Assembly (NCBI RefSeq): GCF_003058365.1
Contig: NZ_CP028858.1
Span: 558,001-622,000 of the forward strand
DNA: 64,000 nt
Source: Halococcoides cellulosivorans
Lineage (GTDB): Archaea > Halobacteriota > Halobacteria > Halobacteriales > Haloarculaceae
Reading direction: 5' to 3'
A program made the position numbers and the translations under genes. Below the pieces are notes generated by a model, which was not told the origin of the DNA, ran no database searches, and saw only the letters and a list, made by a program, of their open reading frames with translations. This document shows positions 15,958 to 26,696 of this stretch, one piece after another (within the stretch, counting starts at the first letter, position 1; each line of letters opens with the position of its first letter).

Positions 15958-18387
15958 TCAGTCGTCCAGGGTGAGTCGTTCGTCAGCGATGCCGTCGACG
16001 GCACCGCTGATCGTCGCGGGGCCGTCGATGTCGTATTCGAGCGTTTCGGTCTCGCCGGCGGCGACCGACGGCGACCACTTGATGTGGACCTCGCCGTCGA
16101 GGTCGACCGTCCGGGCGTCATCGGTCTCGGTGTCGCCGATCTCGACTGCGACGCTGTCGCCGTCGGGGGCGACCATCTCGGTCACCTCCAGATCGGCGAT
16201 CGACGTGCCGTTGTTCTCGACGGTGAGCGTGACCGTGCTCCCGTCGCGGTCGCGGTCGACGAGCACGTTGTTCATGATGCGCGCGAGGGTGTCCTCGATC
16301 GCGAGTTCGGGCCGCTCGGTCAGGTGTTCGAGTTTCGTCGCCATCGCGGGCAAGATCGTCGCGAGTTGGTCGCGTTTCTCGCGGCGCTGGGCGCGCGACC
16401 GTCGTTCTTTGAGGAAGCTCTTCAACTCGCGAGCGGCCTCCCGGACCGCGAGTTCGATCTCGTCTTCGATCTCGGGCAGGTTCGCGATGGCGTCTTTGGA
16501 CTCGCTCGTAAAGGGGACGTTCGTCGAGGCGACGTGGACGAGCACGACCGCGGGGCCCTGCGGCATCCCGCTCCCACCGGGCTGATCGAGTTCGTAGTTC
16601 CGCCAGTTGATCGATCGGACCACGTCGGTCGTCGCACACGCCCCGCGCTGGTAGACCAGCGGGACGCGGTTGGCGTACCGCATCAGGTCGATCTCGCCCT
16701 CGTCGGCAAGCTCACCGCCGTAGGCGATACCCGCCTCGACGACGAACGGGTCGCCGCCGTGGACGGCGGCGTCGCGCGTGCTCGCGGCGTAGAACTCCGC
16801 GTCGACCTCTTTGCGGAGGCCCGCCTCGATCAGATCGGCGGTGATCGGCGAGAGACAGTCGGTCGGCGGCGCGATGATGTCGGTCTCGCGCATCCCCTCC
16901 AGCAGCGCCGCCGCGGCGTCCCGATCGGCGGCCAACTCGTCGACGGTCGGCGGGTCGTCGGGCACCGTCCGGGCCGCGGTCCAGAACGCGTCCAGTGCGT
17001 TCTCACGGGCAGTCTCGCCGATGGTCGCGTCGTCGTACTCCTCGGTGCCGTCCGCTGCCGCGTCGATCAGGTCGCGCAACTTGTCGCGTGTCAGCCGACA
17101 CCGGTCGTCGTCGCGTCGGGCGATTCGACCGGCGAGCCGACTCGCCCACCCCTCGATCGTCGCCTCGTCTTTCCGCGAACTCGTCGCGTCGTCCAGCAGT
17201 GTGAAACAGTCGCCCCGAAGTCGGTCCCGCATGGCGTCGTCGGTCTCGCCACCGCAGATTGCCGTCCAGGTCGCTCGTCGGGCCTTCTCCCGGACGGTCA
17301 CGCCGAAGGTCACCTCGTAGTCGCCCTCGACGGCATCGCTCGCTTCGTCGACGATCGCCCCCACCTCGTGATGGGCGACCCGCTCGCGATTACCCAGCGC
17401 GTCGACGACCCGCTCGGCGAACGCGCGGGTCGCCTCGCGGCCCTTGTTCGCGACCGCGCCCCGGATCGCCGCTGCGAGGTCGGTCTCGTGAGCGCCCGGC
17501 GGTGCCCAGGCGAGTTCGCGGCCGTCCCATCGATCGCGAAAGGCGTCGGTGACGTTGTCGGCGGTCTTGCGCCCCACGCGGGTGAACTCCTCCTGGAGAA
17601 AGCCCGATAGCGAGTACGAATCGGTGTCTTCGAGCATCTTGATGAGCGTCCCCAACTGGACGCCGTGGGGATGGGGGCGAATCTCGCTGGTCTCGGCGGG
17701 CAACTGGTCGGTCGCGCGCTCGGAGGTCAGGTGGGCGTTGGGCTCGCGGAGTTCGATCCGGGCGTGTGGGTTGACGACCGCGGTGTGGGTGATGTAGTCG
17801 TGGAGTTGCGATCGGGCGCGCATGTTCGCCTCCAGATCGAGTTCGATGCGCGTCCCGTGTGGCCGATCCCACGTCGTCGACTCCTCGTTGTCGATCGACG
17901 GCTCGTTGGTGTCGGTGTCGATGGTCACCTCGAAGTAGGTCGCCGACCCGTTGCCCGTCCGGGAGGTGATCCGCGCTGGTTTCCCGCTGGTGAGTTGGGC
18001 GTAGAGGACGGCCGCGCTGATTCCGATACCCTGCTGCCCCCGACTCTGCTCGCGGGCGTGAAATCGACTCCCGTACAGGAGTTTCCCGAACACCTTGGGG
18101 ATCTCCTCGCGGGTGATCCCGGGGCCGTTGTCCTCGACGACGACCCGATAGTAATCGCCGCGATCGCTGATTTCGACGTAGACGTCCGGGAGGATCGCGG
18201 CCTCCTGGCAGGCGTCGAGAGCGTTGTCGACGGCCTCTTTGACGACGGTCACCAGCGCCCGGGCCCCCGAGTCGAACCCGAGCATGTGCTTGTTCTTCTC
18301 GAAGAACTCCGCGATGGAGATCTCCCGCTGGCCCTCAGCGAGGTCCTCAGCGACCGCGCCCTCCCCGAGGGTCGACTGCTTCGACAT
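15958..18387 (-). CDS. top6B: DNA topoisomerase VI subunit B
   Basis: 809 residues from the ATG at 18387. The GHKL ATPase domain shows the N box ([11 protein letters not shown]), the G1 box (VEDNGPGI) and the lid [14 protein letters not shown]. It is clearly longer than the roughly 530-620 residues of non-halophilic TopoVI-B; an acidic stretch in the middle (roughly residues 330-510) and a C-terminal beta-rich domain account for the excess, as seen in other haloarchaea. It is the upstream gene of the top6B-top6A pair. A 9-residue N-terminal extension to 18414 is possible but unlikely. Confidence 0.95.
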   Translation of the reverse strand: MSKQSTLGEGAVAEDLAEGQREISIAEFFEKNKHMLGFDSGARALVTVVKEAVDNALDACQEAAILPDVYVEISDRGDYYRVVVEDNGPGITREEIPKVFGKLLYGSRFHAREQSRGQQGIGISAAVLYAQLTSGKPARITSRTGNGSATYFEVTIDTDTNEPSIDNEESTTWDRPHGTRIELDLEANMRARSQLHDYITHTAVVNPHARIELREPNAHLTSERATDQLPAETSEIRPHPHGVQLGTLIKMLEDTDSYSLSGFLQEEFTRVGRKTADNVTDAFRDRWDGRELAWAPPGAHETDLAAAIRGAVANKGREATRAFAERVVDALGNRERVAHHEVGAIVDEASDAVEGDYEVTFGVTVREKARRATWTAICGGETDDAMRDRLRGDCFTLLDDATSSRKDEATIEGWASRLAGRIARRDDDRCRLTRDKLRDLIDAAADGTEEYDDATIGETARENALDAFWTAARTVPDDPPTVDELAADRDAAAALLEGMRETDIIAPPTDCLSPITADLIEAGLRKEVDAEFYAASTRDAAVHGGDPFVVEAGIAYGGELADEGEIDLMRYANRVPLVYQRGACATTDVVRSINWRNYELDQPGGSGMPQGPAVVLVHVASTNVPFTSESKDAIANLPEIEDEIELAVREAARELKSFLKERRSRAQRREKRDQLATILPAMATKLEHLTERPELAIEDTLARIMNNVLVDRDRDGSTVTLTVENNGTSIADLEVTEMVAPDGDSVAVEIGDTETDDARTVDLDGEVHIKWSPSVAAGETETLEYDIDGPATISGAVDGIADERLTLDD

Positions 18388-18527
18388 GACCCGTCCTGGG
18401 TCCCCGGTCCTCAAAGATTGCGCGGTCCCGGAGTGGAAGTGTGAGCGGTCGGTGGTCGGTGGGGCCGCGGCCGTCGGCCGACCCGAGGCCCGGAAGCATT
18501 TACCGACTGCCGACGAAAGAGCGATCG

Positions 18528-20027
18528 ATGGCCGAGACCGACCGCGAGATCGCCGTCACGCGTGACGACCTCACGCTGCCGATCATCGAGATCCTCACCG
18601 GACGAGGCTTTATCACGGGCAAGTCCGGCAGTGGCAAATCGAACACCGCGAGCGTGATCGCCGAGTCGCTGCTCGATCAGAACCTGCCCGTCTTCATCAT
18701 CGACACCGACGGCGAGTACTACGGTCTCAAAGAGCAGTACGAACTCTTACACGTCGGCGGCGACACCGAGTGTGACGTCACCGTCGACGTGACCCACGCC
18801 GAAGCGATCGCGACGCTCGCCCTGGAAGACAACGTCCCGATCATCCTCGACGTCTCTGGCTTTCTCGAAGAGGACCGCTCGCGGACGCTCATCACCGAGA
18901 CACTCAAACACCTGTTCAGCAAGGAAAAACGCCTGAAGAAGCCCTTCCTCGTCTTCGTCGAGGAGGCCCACGAGTTCATCCCTCAGCAAGGCGGGTTGGA
19001 CGACCTGGGCCAGATCCTCATCCGCATCGCGAAACGCGGGCGCAAGCGTGGCCTGGGCCTGTGTGCGATGAGCCAGCGGCCCGCGGCGGTCGACAAAGAC
19101 TACATCACCCAGTGTGACTGGATCGTCTGGCACCGCCTGACCTGGGACAACGACACTCGCGTCGTCGAGAAGATTCTCGGGCCACCGGCCGGCGACGACG
19201 TCCAGGAACTGGACGACGGGCAAGCCATTCTGATGACCGACTGGGACGAGCGCACCCGGACGGTCCGGTTCAAGAAGAAATCCACGTTCGACGCGGGCGC
19301 GACCCCCGGCCTCGACGATTTCGATCGGCCCGACCTCAAGTCCGTCAGTGACGACCTCGTCGATCGACTCGAACAGGTCGGCGGTGGGCCCGACCCCGAC
19401 GACGGCCAGCGCACGCTCGACGAATCGGCCGATTCCGCCGATCCGGACGACGCCGCAGACCCCGAAGAGGTGGTCGCGCCCGACGGCGACGGTGCAGAGT
19501 CGGGCGAGGCGAACGACGACAGCGCCGTCCCCGCGGATCGCGCACCGCCCGAACCGGGCCACACGGCGATCTCTGGGGATGCACTCGACGACATCACGGC
19601 CGATCCGACGCCGGCCAGTCCCGCCGAGACCTCGCGGAGCGCCGCCACGGGCGACCGGAGCACCGGCCGATCGCGATCCGGGTCGCGCTCTCGTTCGCGC
19701 GAGTTCGATCCGGACGACCGAGACAATCTGCTCTGGGAACTCGGGCAACTCGTCCAGTTTCTCGTGCTCAGCGCCGCGAGCGTGACCTATCGATCGGTCG
19801 CAGAACTCGGCTGGCGCGTGCGCAAGCGCGGGCGGCGACTGTACCGAGCGCTCCCGGCCCGACTCACCGGCGCGCGGCCGAACCCCTACGGTGGGTCACC
19901 CCGCCGACGCGGTGAGTACGGCCACACGGGCCCCGACCGGTATTCGACACAGAACGCCGCGATCGGCGTGCTCACGATCGCAGTCGTGCTCGCGATTCTC
20001 GCGGCGGTGGGCCTCGCGATCGCCTAA
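18528..20027 (+). CDS. HerA-like ATPase (DUF87) with a C-terminal membrane helix
   Basis: 499 residues from the ATG at 18528. Residues about 1-260 form a HerA/FtsK-type ATPase: Walker [11 protein letters not shown], Walker [11 protein letters not shown], and an arginine-rich [11 protein letters not shown] segment with SQRP. After that comes a long acidic low-complexity linker (about 280-400). The last 25 residues form a hydrophobic helix ([21 protein letters not shown]) preceded by an Arg-rich region. No nurA partner is next to it, so it is probably a membrane-tethered relative rather than the repair HerA. It overlaps the next gene tail to tail by 4 nt. Confidence 0.82.
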   Translation: MAETDREIAVTRDDLTLPIIEILTGRGFITGKSGSGKSNTASVIAESLLDQNLPVFIIDTDGEYYGLKEQYELLHVGGDTECDVTVDVTHAEAIATLALEDNVPIILDVSGFLEEDRSRTLITETLKHLFSKEKRLKKPFLVFVEEAHEFIPQQGGLDDLGQILIRIAKRGRKRGLGLCAMSQRPAAVDKDYITQCDWIVWHRLTWDNDTRVVEKILGPPAGDDVQELDDGQAILMTDWDERTRTVRFKKKSTFDAGATPGLDDFDRPDLKSVSDDLVDRLEQVGGGPDPDDGQRTLDESADSADPDDAADPEEVVAPDGDGAESGEANDDSAVPADRAPPEPGHTAISGDALDDITADPTPASPAETSRSAATGDRSTGRSRSGSRSRSREFDPDDRDNLLWELGQLVQFLVLSAASVTYRSVAELGWRVRKRGRRLYRALPARLTGARPNPYGGSPRRRGEYGHTGPDRYSTQNAAIGVLTIAVVLAILAAVGLAIA

Positions 20028-21382
20028 TCGCAGATCAGGTCGGCGGCGCGTTCGCCCGCTCGAATCCCGCCGTCGAGCGACCGCTCGGGGTACTGAGTCC
20101 GCGACCCCATCCCGGCGTAGTAGAGGCCGTCCGCGATCTCGCTCAGGTCGGTCGGCACGATCTTGTCGAGATACCCACGCTCGTAGACGGGCGCGGTCCG
20201 GGGGTTGCGAGCCGTCTCGATCCACTCGACAGCGGATCGGTCGAACTGCTCGAACAGATCGTCGAGGCCGTCGAGCCACGCGGCCTCGATGTCGTCGTCG
20301 GAGCGCTGGAAAAAGGGATCCTCGGGCCCGTCGACGTACTTGACGGCATAGAGGAGGTGCTCGCCGCCGTAGCGCTCGGGCGGGACGAAGTTGGTGTGCT
20401 CGATCAGCGCGCCGAAGGGTGCGTCGTCGACGACGTTCAGCCAGTACGTGTCGGTCAGCTGTTCGTCCATCGCGATGATCGAACAGACCGTGCCCTGGAA
20501 CTCGATCGGACACGAGTAGTCGGTGAGCGATTCGAGGACCGACGGCATCGCCGCGACGATGACAGCGTCGACGGGGTGAGCGGTGGTCGTGCGAGCGGTC
20601 TGTTCGCCGTCGTCGCTTCCCTCGGCGTCCGGACCGCTCGAATCCCCGCTCGTCTCGACGGTGATCCGATCGACAGCGCCGTCTGCGAGTTCGAGGTCGG
20701 TCACGCGCGCGCCGGTCTGGATCGCGTCCCGGCCCACGTCTTCGATCAGCGCGTCGATCAGGCGGCCGAACCCACCGTCGAGATAGCCGAGATACTCTCC
20801 GCGGATCGGGTCGCGCTCGCCGCGGAACTGCACGCGCCCGAGCAGCCACGCCGCGCTGACCTCGTCGGCCCGATCCCCGAACTTCGCCTCGATCAGCGGT
20901 TCGAAGAAGTGCTCGTAGACGCCGCGAGTCGTGTGCTCGGTGACGAACTGCTCGATCGGGACGTCGTCGTAGGCGTCGAGGCTGTCGTAACTGTCGAAAC
21001 TGGGAATCCCGCCGCGGAGATCGACGCCTTTCACGAGCATGCCCAGCCGGAACGTATCGTAGAGGGAGAGGTACGGATAGGCGAGGATCTCCCAGGGCTT
21101 GTCGAGCGGCCAGACCGTGCTGTCGACGTAGTTGGCGGTCTCACCCACTGGCCAGTGGAGATCCTCGCCCAGGCCCACCTCCTCGATGACTTCGACGATG
21201 CGCTCCTCGGACTTCGAGAGGTGGTGATAATACTGCTCGATCGGGTCGCCCCCGGTCTCGACGGTCGCAGCGAGGCCACCGATCTGTTCTGCGGCCTCGA
21301 AGACGGTCACCTCGCGGCCTGCGGCCTGAAGCCGTCGGGCCGCTGCGAGTCCGGCGATCCCGCCACCGACGATCGCGATCAT
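20024..21382 (-). CDS. FAD-dependent amine oxidase/protoporphyrinogen-oxidase-like protein
   Basis: 452 residues. The N-terminus is a Rossmann dinucleotide-binding motif (IAIVGGGIAGLAAARRL), followed by the FAD-ribose Glu in VTVFEAAEQIGG. The C-terminal FAD motif is GLYYAGMGSRTQYPERSLDGG. Such proteins oxidise amines, carotenoids or porphyrinogens, or act on UDP-sugars, and the substrate is not evident. An acidic insertion lies near residues 235-265. It overlaps the HerA-like gene at its 3' end and is divergent from homoserine kinase. Confidence 0.82.
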   Translation of the reverse strand: MIAIVGGGIAGLAAARRLQAAGREVTVFEAAEQIGGLAATVETGGDPIEQYYHHLSKSEERIVEVIEEVGLGEDLHWPVGETANYVDSTVWPLDKPWEILAYPYLSLYDTFRLGMLVKGVDLRGGIPSFDSYDSLDAYDDVPIEQFVTEHTTRGVYEHFFEPLIEAKFGDRADEVSAAWLLGRVQFRGERDPIRGEYLGYLDGGFGRLIDALIEDVGRDAIQTGARVTDLELADGAVDRITVETSGDSSGPDAEGSDDGEQTARTTTAHPVDAVIVAAMPSVLESLTDYSCPIEFQGTVCSIIAMDEQLTDTYWLNVVDDAPFGALIEHTNFVPPERYGGEHLLYAVKYVDGPEDPFFQRSDDDIEAAWLDGLDDLFEQFDRSAVEWIETARNPRTAPVYERGYLDKIVPTDLSEIADGLYYAGMGSRTQYPERSLDGGIRAGERAADLICD

Positions 21383-21480
21383 GGGAAGCGTTGCCGACGG
21401 GCCCCCAAGGCGCTTGTCCCTCGGACCGATCCAGCCCCCACTCCGCTACCTTTTTGAGAGGGCTCCGGTTAGCGGACGCT

Positions 21481-22359
21481 ATGGTGAGGGTGCGGGCGCC
21501 GGCGACGAGTGCGAACCTGGGGAGTGGGTTCGACGTGTTCGGCGTCGCGCTCGACCGACCGGCGGACGTGGTCAGCGTCGAACGCGCCGCCGAGACGACG
21601 ATCGAGGTGACCGGCGTCGGCAGCCAGTACATCCCCGAAGATCCCGACGCGAACACCGTCGGCGCCGTCGCGCAGGCCCTCGACGCGCCCGCGCACATCG
21701 TGATCGACAAGGGCGTTCGCCCGTCGTCGGGGCTCGGCTCGTCGGCGGCGAGTGCCGCCGCGGCGGCGGTCGCGCTCAACGAGCTGTACGACTGTGGGTA
21801 TTCCCGCGAGGACCTCGTCCCGATCGCCGCCGAGGGCGAGGCGCTCGTCTCGGGGACGGCCCACACCGACAACGTCGCGCCCGCGATCCTCGGTGGGTTT
21901 ACGATCGCGCGTGCGGACGGCGTCACCCGGGTCGGCGCGGACGTTCCGATGGTCGTCTGTCTGCCCGAGACGGCGGTATCGACGCGTGACGCCCGCGATC
22001 TCGTCCCCGAGTCGGCCAGCCTCGACGCGCTCGTCGAAACCGTCGGGAGCGCCGCGACGCTGACGACCGGGATGCACCGCGGCGACCCCGCGCTCGTCGG
22101 GCGCGGCATGGAGGAATCGATCGTCTCGCCCGCCCGCGCGAAACTCATCGACGGGTACGACGCCGTCGAGACGGCCGCGCGCGAAGCCGGCGCGACGGGC
22201 GTTACGGTCAGCGGGGCCGGCCCGGGCGTGCTCGCGGTCTGTCGCGGCGACGACCAGCGCGATGTCGCGGGTGCGATGGTCGATGCGTTCGAGGATAGCG
22301 GCGTCGAGGCGCGGGCCTACCGCACGCGGGTCGGTCGTGGAGCGTGCCGCCTCGAATAA
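21481..22359 (+). CDS. thrB: Homoserine kinase
   Basis: 292 residues. A GHMP-family kinase that phosphorylates homoserine in threonine synthesis. The N-terminus is VRAPATSANLGSGFDVFG, the ATP-binding glycine loop is PSSGLGSSAASAAAAA, and the third GHMP motif is VTVSGAGPGVLAV. The ATG at 21481 matches the family start; the longer frame to 21391 does not. The AT-rich CTACCTTTTTGAG about 35 nt upstream may be its promoter. It converges with the GH5-like gene with 16 bp between stops. Confidence 0.93.
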   Translation: MVRVRAPATSANLGSGFDVFGVALDRPADVVSVERAAETTIEVTGVGSQYIPEDPDANTVGAVAQALDAPAHIVIDKGVRPSSGLGSSAASAAAAAVALNELYDCGYSREDLVPIAAEGEALVSGTAHTDNVAPAILGGFTIARADGVTRVGADVPMVVCLPETAVSTRDARDLVPESASLDALVETVGSAATLTTGMHRGDPALVGRGMEESIVSPARAKLIDGYDAVETAAREAGATGVTVSGAGPGVLAVCRGDDQRDVAGAMVDAFEDSGVEARAYRTRVGRGACRLE

Positions 22360-22375
22360 CGTTCAGAGCGGACTC

Positions 22376-24397
22376 TCAGACCTGTTCGAACAGCGCGAGC
22401 ACGTCCTGCGGGTCGACACGACCGTCGCCGGTGAAATCGAAATACTGCACGTTCTCCTGGATCGTGTCTGATTGTGCGTTCTGGAACAGGTAGTTCACGT
22501 CCGGGAAATCGATCTTTCCGTTCCCCGAGAGGTCCTCGTACAGGCCGTCACCGTCGGGATCGGTCATCTGATCGGGCAGGGTAGGCGTTCCAGTCGTGGT
22601 GCAGTCCGGGAACACCCTGTCTATGAGGCCGGGAATCTCCCGCTTGCAAGGGTCTTCACCGGGTGGAGCGTTCGCGGCGTGATCGTCGAGATACTCCTGC
22701 CACCACAGGCCCGGCGCGTCGGCTCGGGCACGCAGCTGCCACTCCGAATCGGGGGGATCCTCGAACAGCTGTGGTGAGTAGTCCCAGTCGAACCGCTCGA
22801 CGATCGGATGCACGGGGTAGTTCTCGAAGAACGTCCGGAAGCCGACGAAGGCCTCGCTCGATGGGTTCGTGTCGCCGTCCATGCCGAAGCGGTTCAGTTG
22901 GTCCTGCTCGTCGGCGCTCAACTCGTGTGAGAGCGGTCGCCCTGCGGGGTCGCCCCACTGTTCGATCGCTGTGGGGTCACCCTCGCCCCAGACGCCGGTC
23001 GTGCCGGCGAGATACTGGAACCAGAGATTCGAGCCACCCGACTCCCAGCCGAACGCGGTCACGACGACGGGAACGCGTCGGGCGGGTGTGCCGAAGTATT
23101 TCGAGAGCGGGCGCAGCGACGACTGCGTGTGGATCTGGGCCGCATACGCGACGTTGGTGGCCCCCGAATCGACGCCGGTCAGCGATGCGGTGCCGTTCGC
23201 GCCGTTGACGGTCAGTTCGGAGGCCCAGTAGGTCCACTGGCTCCAGCGCGGGCTCCCGACGGTCACCAGTCGGTGGGGTGCGTGCTCCGCGACGACGTTC
23301 AACCAGGGCTTCGCGCGTTCGAGGAAGAGCCCCCAGTACGGTCGGCCGTTCTCCGCGTCGTCGATCGGTTCGGGGCCCATGGCGCGACCGGCCCTGTTGT
23401 CGTCGGGCCGGCCTTCACGAGGGGTTCGAAGTGGCGCACCCCAGTCGCCGTAGTACGGCCCCGTCGGTGAACTGAACAGGTCGAACAGGACGTGCTGGTC
23501 GGCATCGCCGCCGTAGCGGTCGGCGACGGTTTTCCAGAACAGCAGGAGCTCCTCGCCGAGGAGGTCCTTACCACCCTGTGCCCCACACCACGGGTCGAAC
23601 CACGGGTCGGGGCTGTCGGGATCGTTCAGTCTGGCCTGATTGTGGGGGACGGTCTCGACGTCGGCGATCTGATCGGGGCCGTGCCAGAGGACGCCGCGTT
23701 CGCCACACATGCCCAGATCGTTCGGAAAGGTCTCGTTGCCACACGGGGCGTCATACTCGAACTGTGGTGTCGTCCAGTACTCCAGTCCCTTGTGTCGCTT
23801 GCGCTCGTATCGGCGCTGAAAGAACGCGGGGTACTCCCGGTGGTAGTCGAGCATGAGGTACGCCCCGCGCTCCCGGGCCACCTCGACGATCGGATCGACG
23901 TGTTTTTCGAGATACGTCGTCAGGTCGGCCTCGTCGAACGCGCCCGGTCTGATCGGCCCCCAGTACACGTCGTGGGGCATGTACGTCTCGTCGTCGCGTG
24001 TGTCGCCTCGGGCCGTGGCGGCACCGATCGCTTGCGGGGTGCAGGGGACGCGGACGACACTGTGGGGCCACTCGTCGCTGGTGGCCAGGGCGAGGATGTC
24101 TTCGATGGACCGGTGGCGAAACGAGCGCCGCGTGACGAGTGGATCGACCGTCGTTGCCCCGTGTAACTGCACCGGGTAGCCCGATTCGTCGACGATCTGG
24201 TTCCCTCTCGTCTGGAGGAAATCGAGGGATTCGACAGGGGTCGCACTCGCTGCCCCCAGCGTCCCGATTCCGAGGCCCCCACTCGCTGCGAGTGCGCCGA
24301 CGCTTTTGAGGATCGCGCGCCGATCCACGGCAGACCGGGGCGATCGATCCCCGTCGTTCGATGCCGCTCGACCGTCGGAGTGGGTGCGCCGTGTCAT
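22376..24397 (-). CDS. Secreted GH5-like dockerin protein 1 (both catalytic Glu lost)
   Basis: 673 residues. The Tat signal DRRAILKSVGALAASGG lies near residues 27-43, then a GH5-like barrel, then a C-terminal pair of dockerin-like calcium repeats (DPDGDGLYEDLSGNGKIDF and FDFTGDGRVDPQDVLALF). At the strand-4 site, where GH5 enzymes have NEP, this protein reads SSP (Ser near residue 310), and at strand 7 EFG is AFG (Ala near residue 448). The HxY of strand 6 is also changed. It is therefore probably catalytically dead as a retaining GH5 and may bind polysaccharide. Paralogue of the next three secreted proteins; the frame is intact. Confidence 0.85.
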   Translation of the reverse strand: MTRRTHSDGRAASNDGDRSPRSAVDRRAILKSVGALAASGGLGIGTLGAASATPVESLDFLQTRGNQIVDESGYPVQLHGATTVDPLVTRRSFRHRSIEDILALATSDEWPHSVVRVPCTPQAIGAATARGDTRDDETYMPHDVYWGPIRPGAFDEADLTTYLEKHVDPIVEVARERGAYLMLDYHREYPAFFQRRYERKRHKGLEYWTTPQFEYDAPCGNETFPNDLGMCGERGVLWHGPDQIADVETVPHNQARLNDPDSPDPWFDPWCGAQGGKDLLGEELLLFWKTVADRYGGDADQHVLFDLFSSPTGPYYGDWGAPLRTPREGRPDDNRAGRAMGPEPIDDAENGRPYWGLFLERAKPWLNVVAEHAPHRLVTVGSPRWSQWTYWASELTVNGANGTASLTGVDSGATNVAYAAQIHTQSSLRPLSKYFGTPARRVPVVVTAFGWESGGSNLWFQYLAGTTGVWGEGDPTAIEQWGDPAGRPLSHELSADEQDQLNRFGMDGDTNPSSEAFVGFRTFFENYPVHPIVERFDWDYSPQLFEDPPDSEWQLRARADAPGLWWQEYLDDHAANAPPGEDPCKREIPGLIDRVFPDCTTTGTPTLPDQMTDPDGDGLYEDLSGNGKIDFPDVNYLFQNAQSDTIQENVQYFDFTGDGRVDPQDVLALFEQV

Positions 24398-24410
24398 GGC
24401 TGAAACGAGT

Positions 24411-24435
24411 GGTGGCACCGATTTCAAATGCCACC
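24411..24435 (-). promoter_or_regulatory. Inverted repeat at the start of the GH5-like gene 1 transcript
   Basis: Perfect 7-nt arms GGTGGCA (24411-24417) and TGCCACC (24429-24435) with an 11-nt spacer. A TATA-like box (CTATAAAC on the plus strand, 24463-24470) lies upstream on the minus strand, which puts the repeat at or just after the predicted start of transcription. It could be an operator or an RNA hairpin. Not seen before the other three paralogues. Confidence 0.5.
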
Positions 24436-24502
24436 GATAGTTTCTATTGTTGATTTAATATGCTATAAACTTAACTGACACACGATATCCGGTGACGCGG
24501 CG

Positions 24503-26494
24503 TCAAACCATCTCGAACAGCGCGAGGACGTCCTGCATGTCGACGCCACCGTCGCCGTCGAAGTCGTAGAATTCGGCGTTGTCTTGCACGCGGTTCGAGT
24601 CGGTGTTCTGGAACAGCCGATTCACGTCGGGGAAGTTCAGCGTTCCGTCGCCCGAGAGGTCCTCGAAGAGAGCGTCGCCGTCGGGGTCGGTCGCGCCCTC
24701 GGGCCAGTCGGGCCGGGTCGACTCGACGAGATACTCCTGCCACCAGACGCCAGGGGTCTTCGAACGGGGGCGCAGCTCCCAGTCCCCGTCGTCGATCTCC
24801 ATGTCGTCGAAAAATCGAGGGTTCCAGGTGTGATCGAAATACGCGGCGATCGGGTGAACGGGATGCTCCTGGAAAAACGCCCTGAATCCGACGTACTCGC
24901 TGGGTGCGGGATAGTGATCGGCCTCGGTCTGGTGGTCGTCGATCGGGCACTCACTGCGGTCCTCGGGACACATGCCGAAGTGGTTCAGGCGGTCTTTTTC
25001 GTCGGCGTCCAGCGTCCGCGGATCGGGGACGCCCTCTGGACGCCCCCACTGCTCGATGGCGTCGCTGTCGCCGTCACCGAACACCGCGGTCGTCCCGCCG
25101 ATATAGGAAAGCCAGCGAGACCCACCGCCAGCATCCCAGCCGAACTCGGTGATGACGACGGGGACGTGCTCGGCGGGCGTGCCGACGGACGTCGAGAGCG
25201 GGCGGAGGTACTCCTGCGTGTGAATCTGGGCGGTGTAGGCAACGTTGGTCATACCGGCGTTCACGCCGGAGAGTGATTCCGTCCCGTTCGTACCGGTGAC
25301 GGTCTTCTCGCTGGCCCAGTAGGTGTACTGTGACCACCGCGGACTCCCAAGCGTCACCAGCCGTCCGGGCGCGTGCTCACCGATCGTGTCGAGCCAGGGC
25401 TTCACACGGTCTAAAAAGAGGTCCCAGTACGGGCGACTTCGATCGGGGTCGGTCACGTCAGGCGTCTCGTACGGCCACGGGTTCCCGCCGTATTCGGGCG
25501 CGTACCAGTCGCCGCCGTGGGGCCCCGACGAGGCTCTGTCCGGGGTGCCCCAACTGCCGGCGTAGGGGCCCGTCGGCGCGTTGAACAGATCGAAGACGAC
25601 GTGCCGGTCGGCATCGCCGCCGTACCGGTCGGCCACGGTTTTCCAGAACAATCGAACTTCGTCACCGAGCAGGTCCTCGCCGTCACCCGCCCCACACCAC
25701 GGGTCGAACCACGGATCGAGCATGTCGGAGTCGTTCAGCCGCTTTTGATTGTGTGGGAGTGATTTGATCTCGGTGATCTGGTCGGGCCCGTGCCAGAGGA
25801 CGCCCCGATGCCCACACATCCCGTAATCCCAGTCCCAGTCGTACTCGTCACTCTCCAGACAAAACCTCTCCCAGCTATCGTTCCAAAACTCGGTACCGCG
25901 GTGTTCCTTTTCTTCGTACAGTCGCTGGAAGAAGACGGGATACTCGCGGTGGTAGTCGAGCATGAGGGTGACGCCACGCTCCCGAGCGGCGTCGACCAGC
26001 GGGTCGATGTACCGGTCGAGATACTCTTCCAGATGGTCGGCAGTGAACGTTCCCGGCTTGATCGGGCCCCAGACGTCCTCGTGGGGAATGAACGATGAGG
26101 TGCCCGTGGAGTCACCGCGGGCGAGTGTCGCCGCGATGTCCTGAGGCTGACAGGGGACGCGGACGAGGTTGTGCGGCCAGTCCCGACTCGTCGCGAGTTC
26201 GAACATCTCCGAAGCGGTCTTGCCCCGCCACTGGCGCTGGGCGCGCAGCGGGTCGATCAGCGTCGCCCCGTGCAATTGTACCGGCGATCCAGACGCGTCG
26301 ACGATCTGATTACCGTCGGTCGCGAGGTGATCGGGCGTCGGGTCGCCAGCGCTGGCCGACCCGAGGAGACTCGTCCCGAGGACGCCAGCGGCCGTCCCGC
26401 CGGTCGCCCGGAGGATCGATCGGCGCGATGCCGGCCGGCCGGCGATCGGTGTCGATGCGTCGACTGTGTCGCTGTCCTCGTGGTGGGGTGTCAT
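24503..26494 (-). CDS. Secreted GH5-like dockerin protein 2 (acid/base Glu lost)
   Basis: 663 residues. Tat signal SRRSILRATGGTAAGVLG near residues 23-40, then the GH5-like barrel, then a dockerin-like doublet (DPDGDALFEDLSGDGTLNF and YDFDGDGGVDMQDVLALF). The strand-4 motif is NAP (Ala near residue 306) instead of NEP, so the acid/base residue is missing. The strand-7 nucleophile is kept (ITEFGWD, Glu near 450). Strand 6 reads QIH instead of HxY. AT-rich boxes at 26529-26555 are likely promoter elements, so it is probably transcribed singly. Confidence 0.85.
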   Translation of the reverse strand: MTPHHEDSDTVDASTPIAGRPASRRSILRATGGTAAGVLGTSLLGSASAGDPTPDHLATDGNQIVDASGSPVQLHGATLIDPLRAQRQWRGKTASEMFELATSRDWPHNLVRVPCQPQDIAATLARGDSTGTSSFIPHEDVWGPIKPGTFTADHLEEYLDRYIDPLVDAARERGVTLMLDYHREYPVFFQRLYEEKEHRGTEFWNDSWERFCLESDEYDWDWDYGMCGHRGVLWHGPDQITEIKSLPHNQKRLNDSDMLDPWFDPWCGAGDGEDLLGDEVRLFWKTVADRYGGDADRHVVFDLFNAPTGPYAGSWGTPDRASSGPHGGDWYAPEYGGNPWPYETPDVTDPDRSRPYWDLFLDRVKPWLDTIGEHAPGRLVTLGSPRWSQYTYWASEKTVTGTNGTESLSGVNAGMTNVAYTAQIHTQEYLRPLSTSVGTPAEHVPVVITEFGWDAGGGSRWLSYIGGTTAVFGDGDSDAIEQWGRPEGVPDPRTLDADEKDRLNHFGMCPEDRSECPIDDHQTEADHYPAPSEYVGFRAFFQEHPVHPIAAYFDHTWNPRFFDDMEIDDGDWELRPRSKTPGVWWQEYLVESTRPDWPEGATDPDGDALFEDLSGDGTLNFPDVNRLFQNTDSNRVQDNAEFYDFDGDGGVDMQDVLALFEMV

Positions 26495-26525
26495 GGATCG
26501 TGGCCTGGTCCAGCAGCGTCAACAC

Positions 26526-26556
26526 AAAAATTTATATTCAATATGTATAAAATTAC
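26526..26556 (-). promoter_or_regulatory. AT-rich promoter region of GH5-like gene 2
   Basis: About 30 bp of nearly pure A/T, with two TATA-like boxes 35-60 nt before the start codon of the gene at 24503-26494, in otherwise GC-rich DNA. Confidence 0.5.
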
Positions 26557-26696
26557 AGGGTAACTCTCGGCCGTTCGTCAGTCACGCACCATTCACCGAT
26601 CGAATTACAGCGGTCGCACGGCGAACGCCCACGGCTGTAGCCGGAAGAGAACGTCGACGGTGTGATGCAGGTGGAAACGTGCCGGTCGACAGCCGA

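Noticed and set aside
15131-17610. Long plus-strand frames opposite the topoisomerase VI genes
   Set aside because: Shadows; top6A and top6B are complete on the minus strand.
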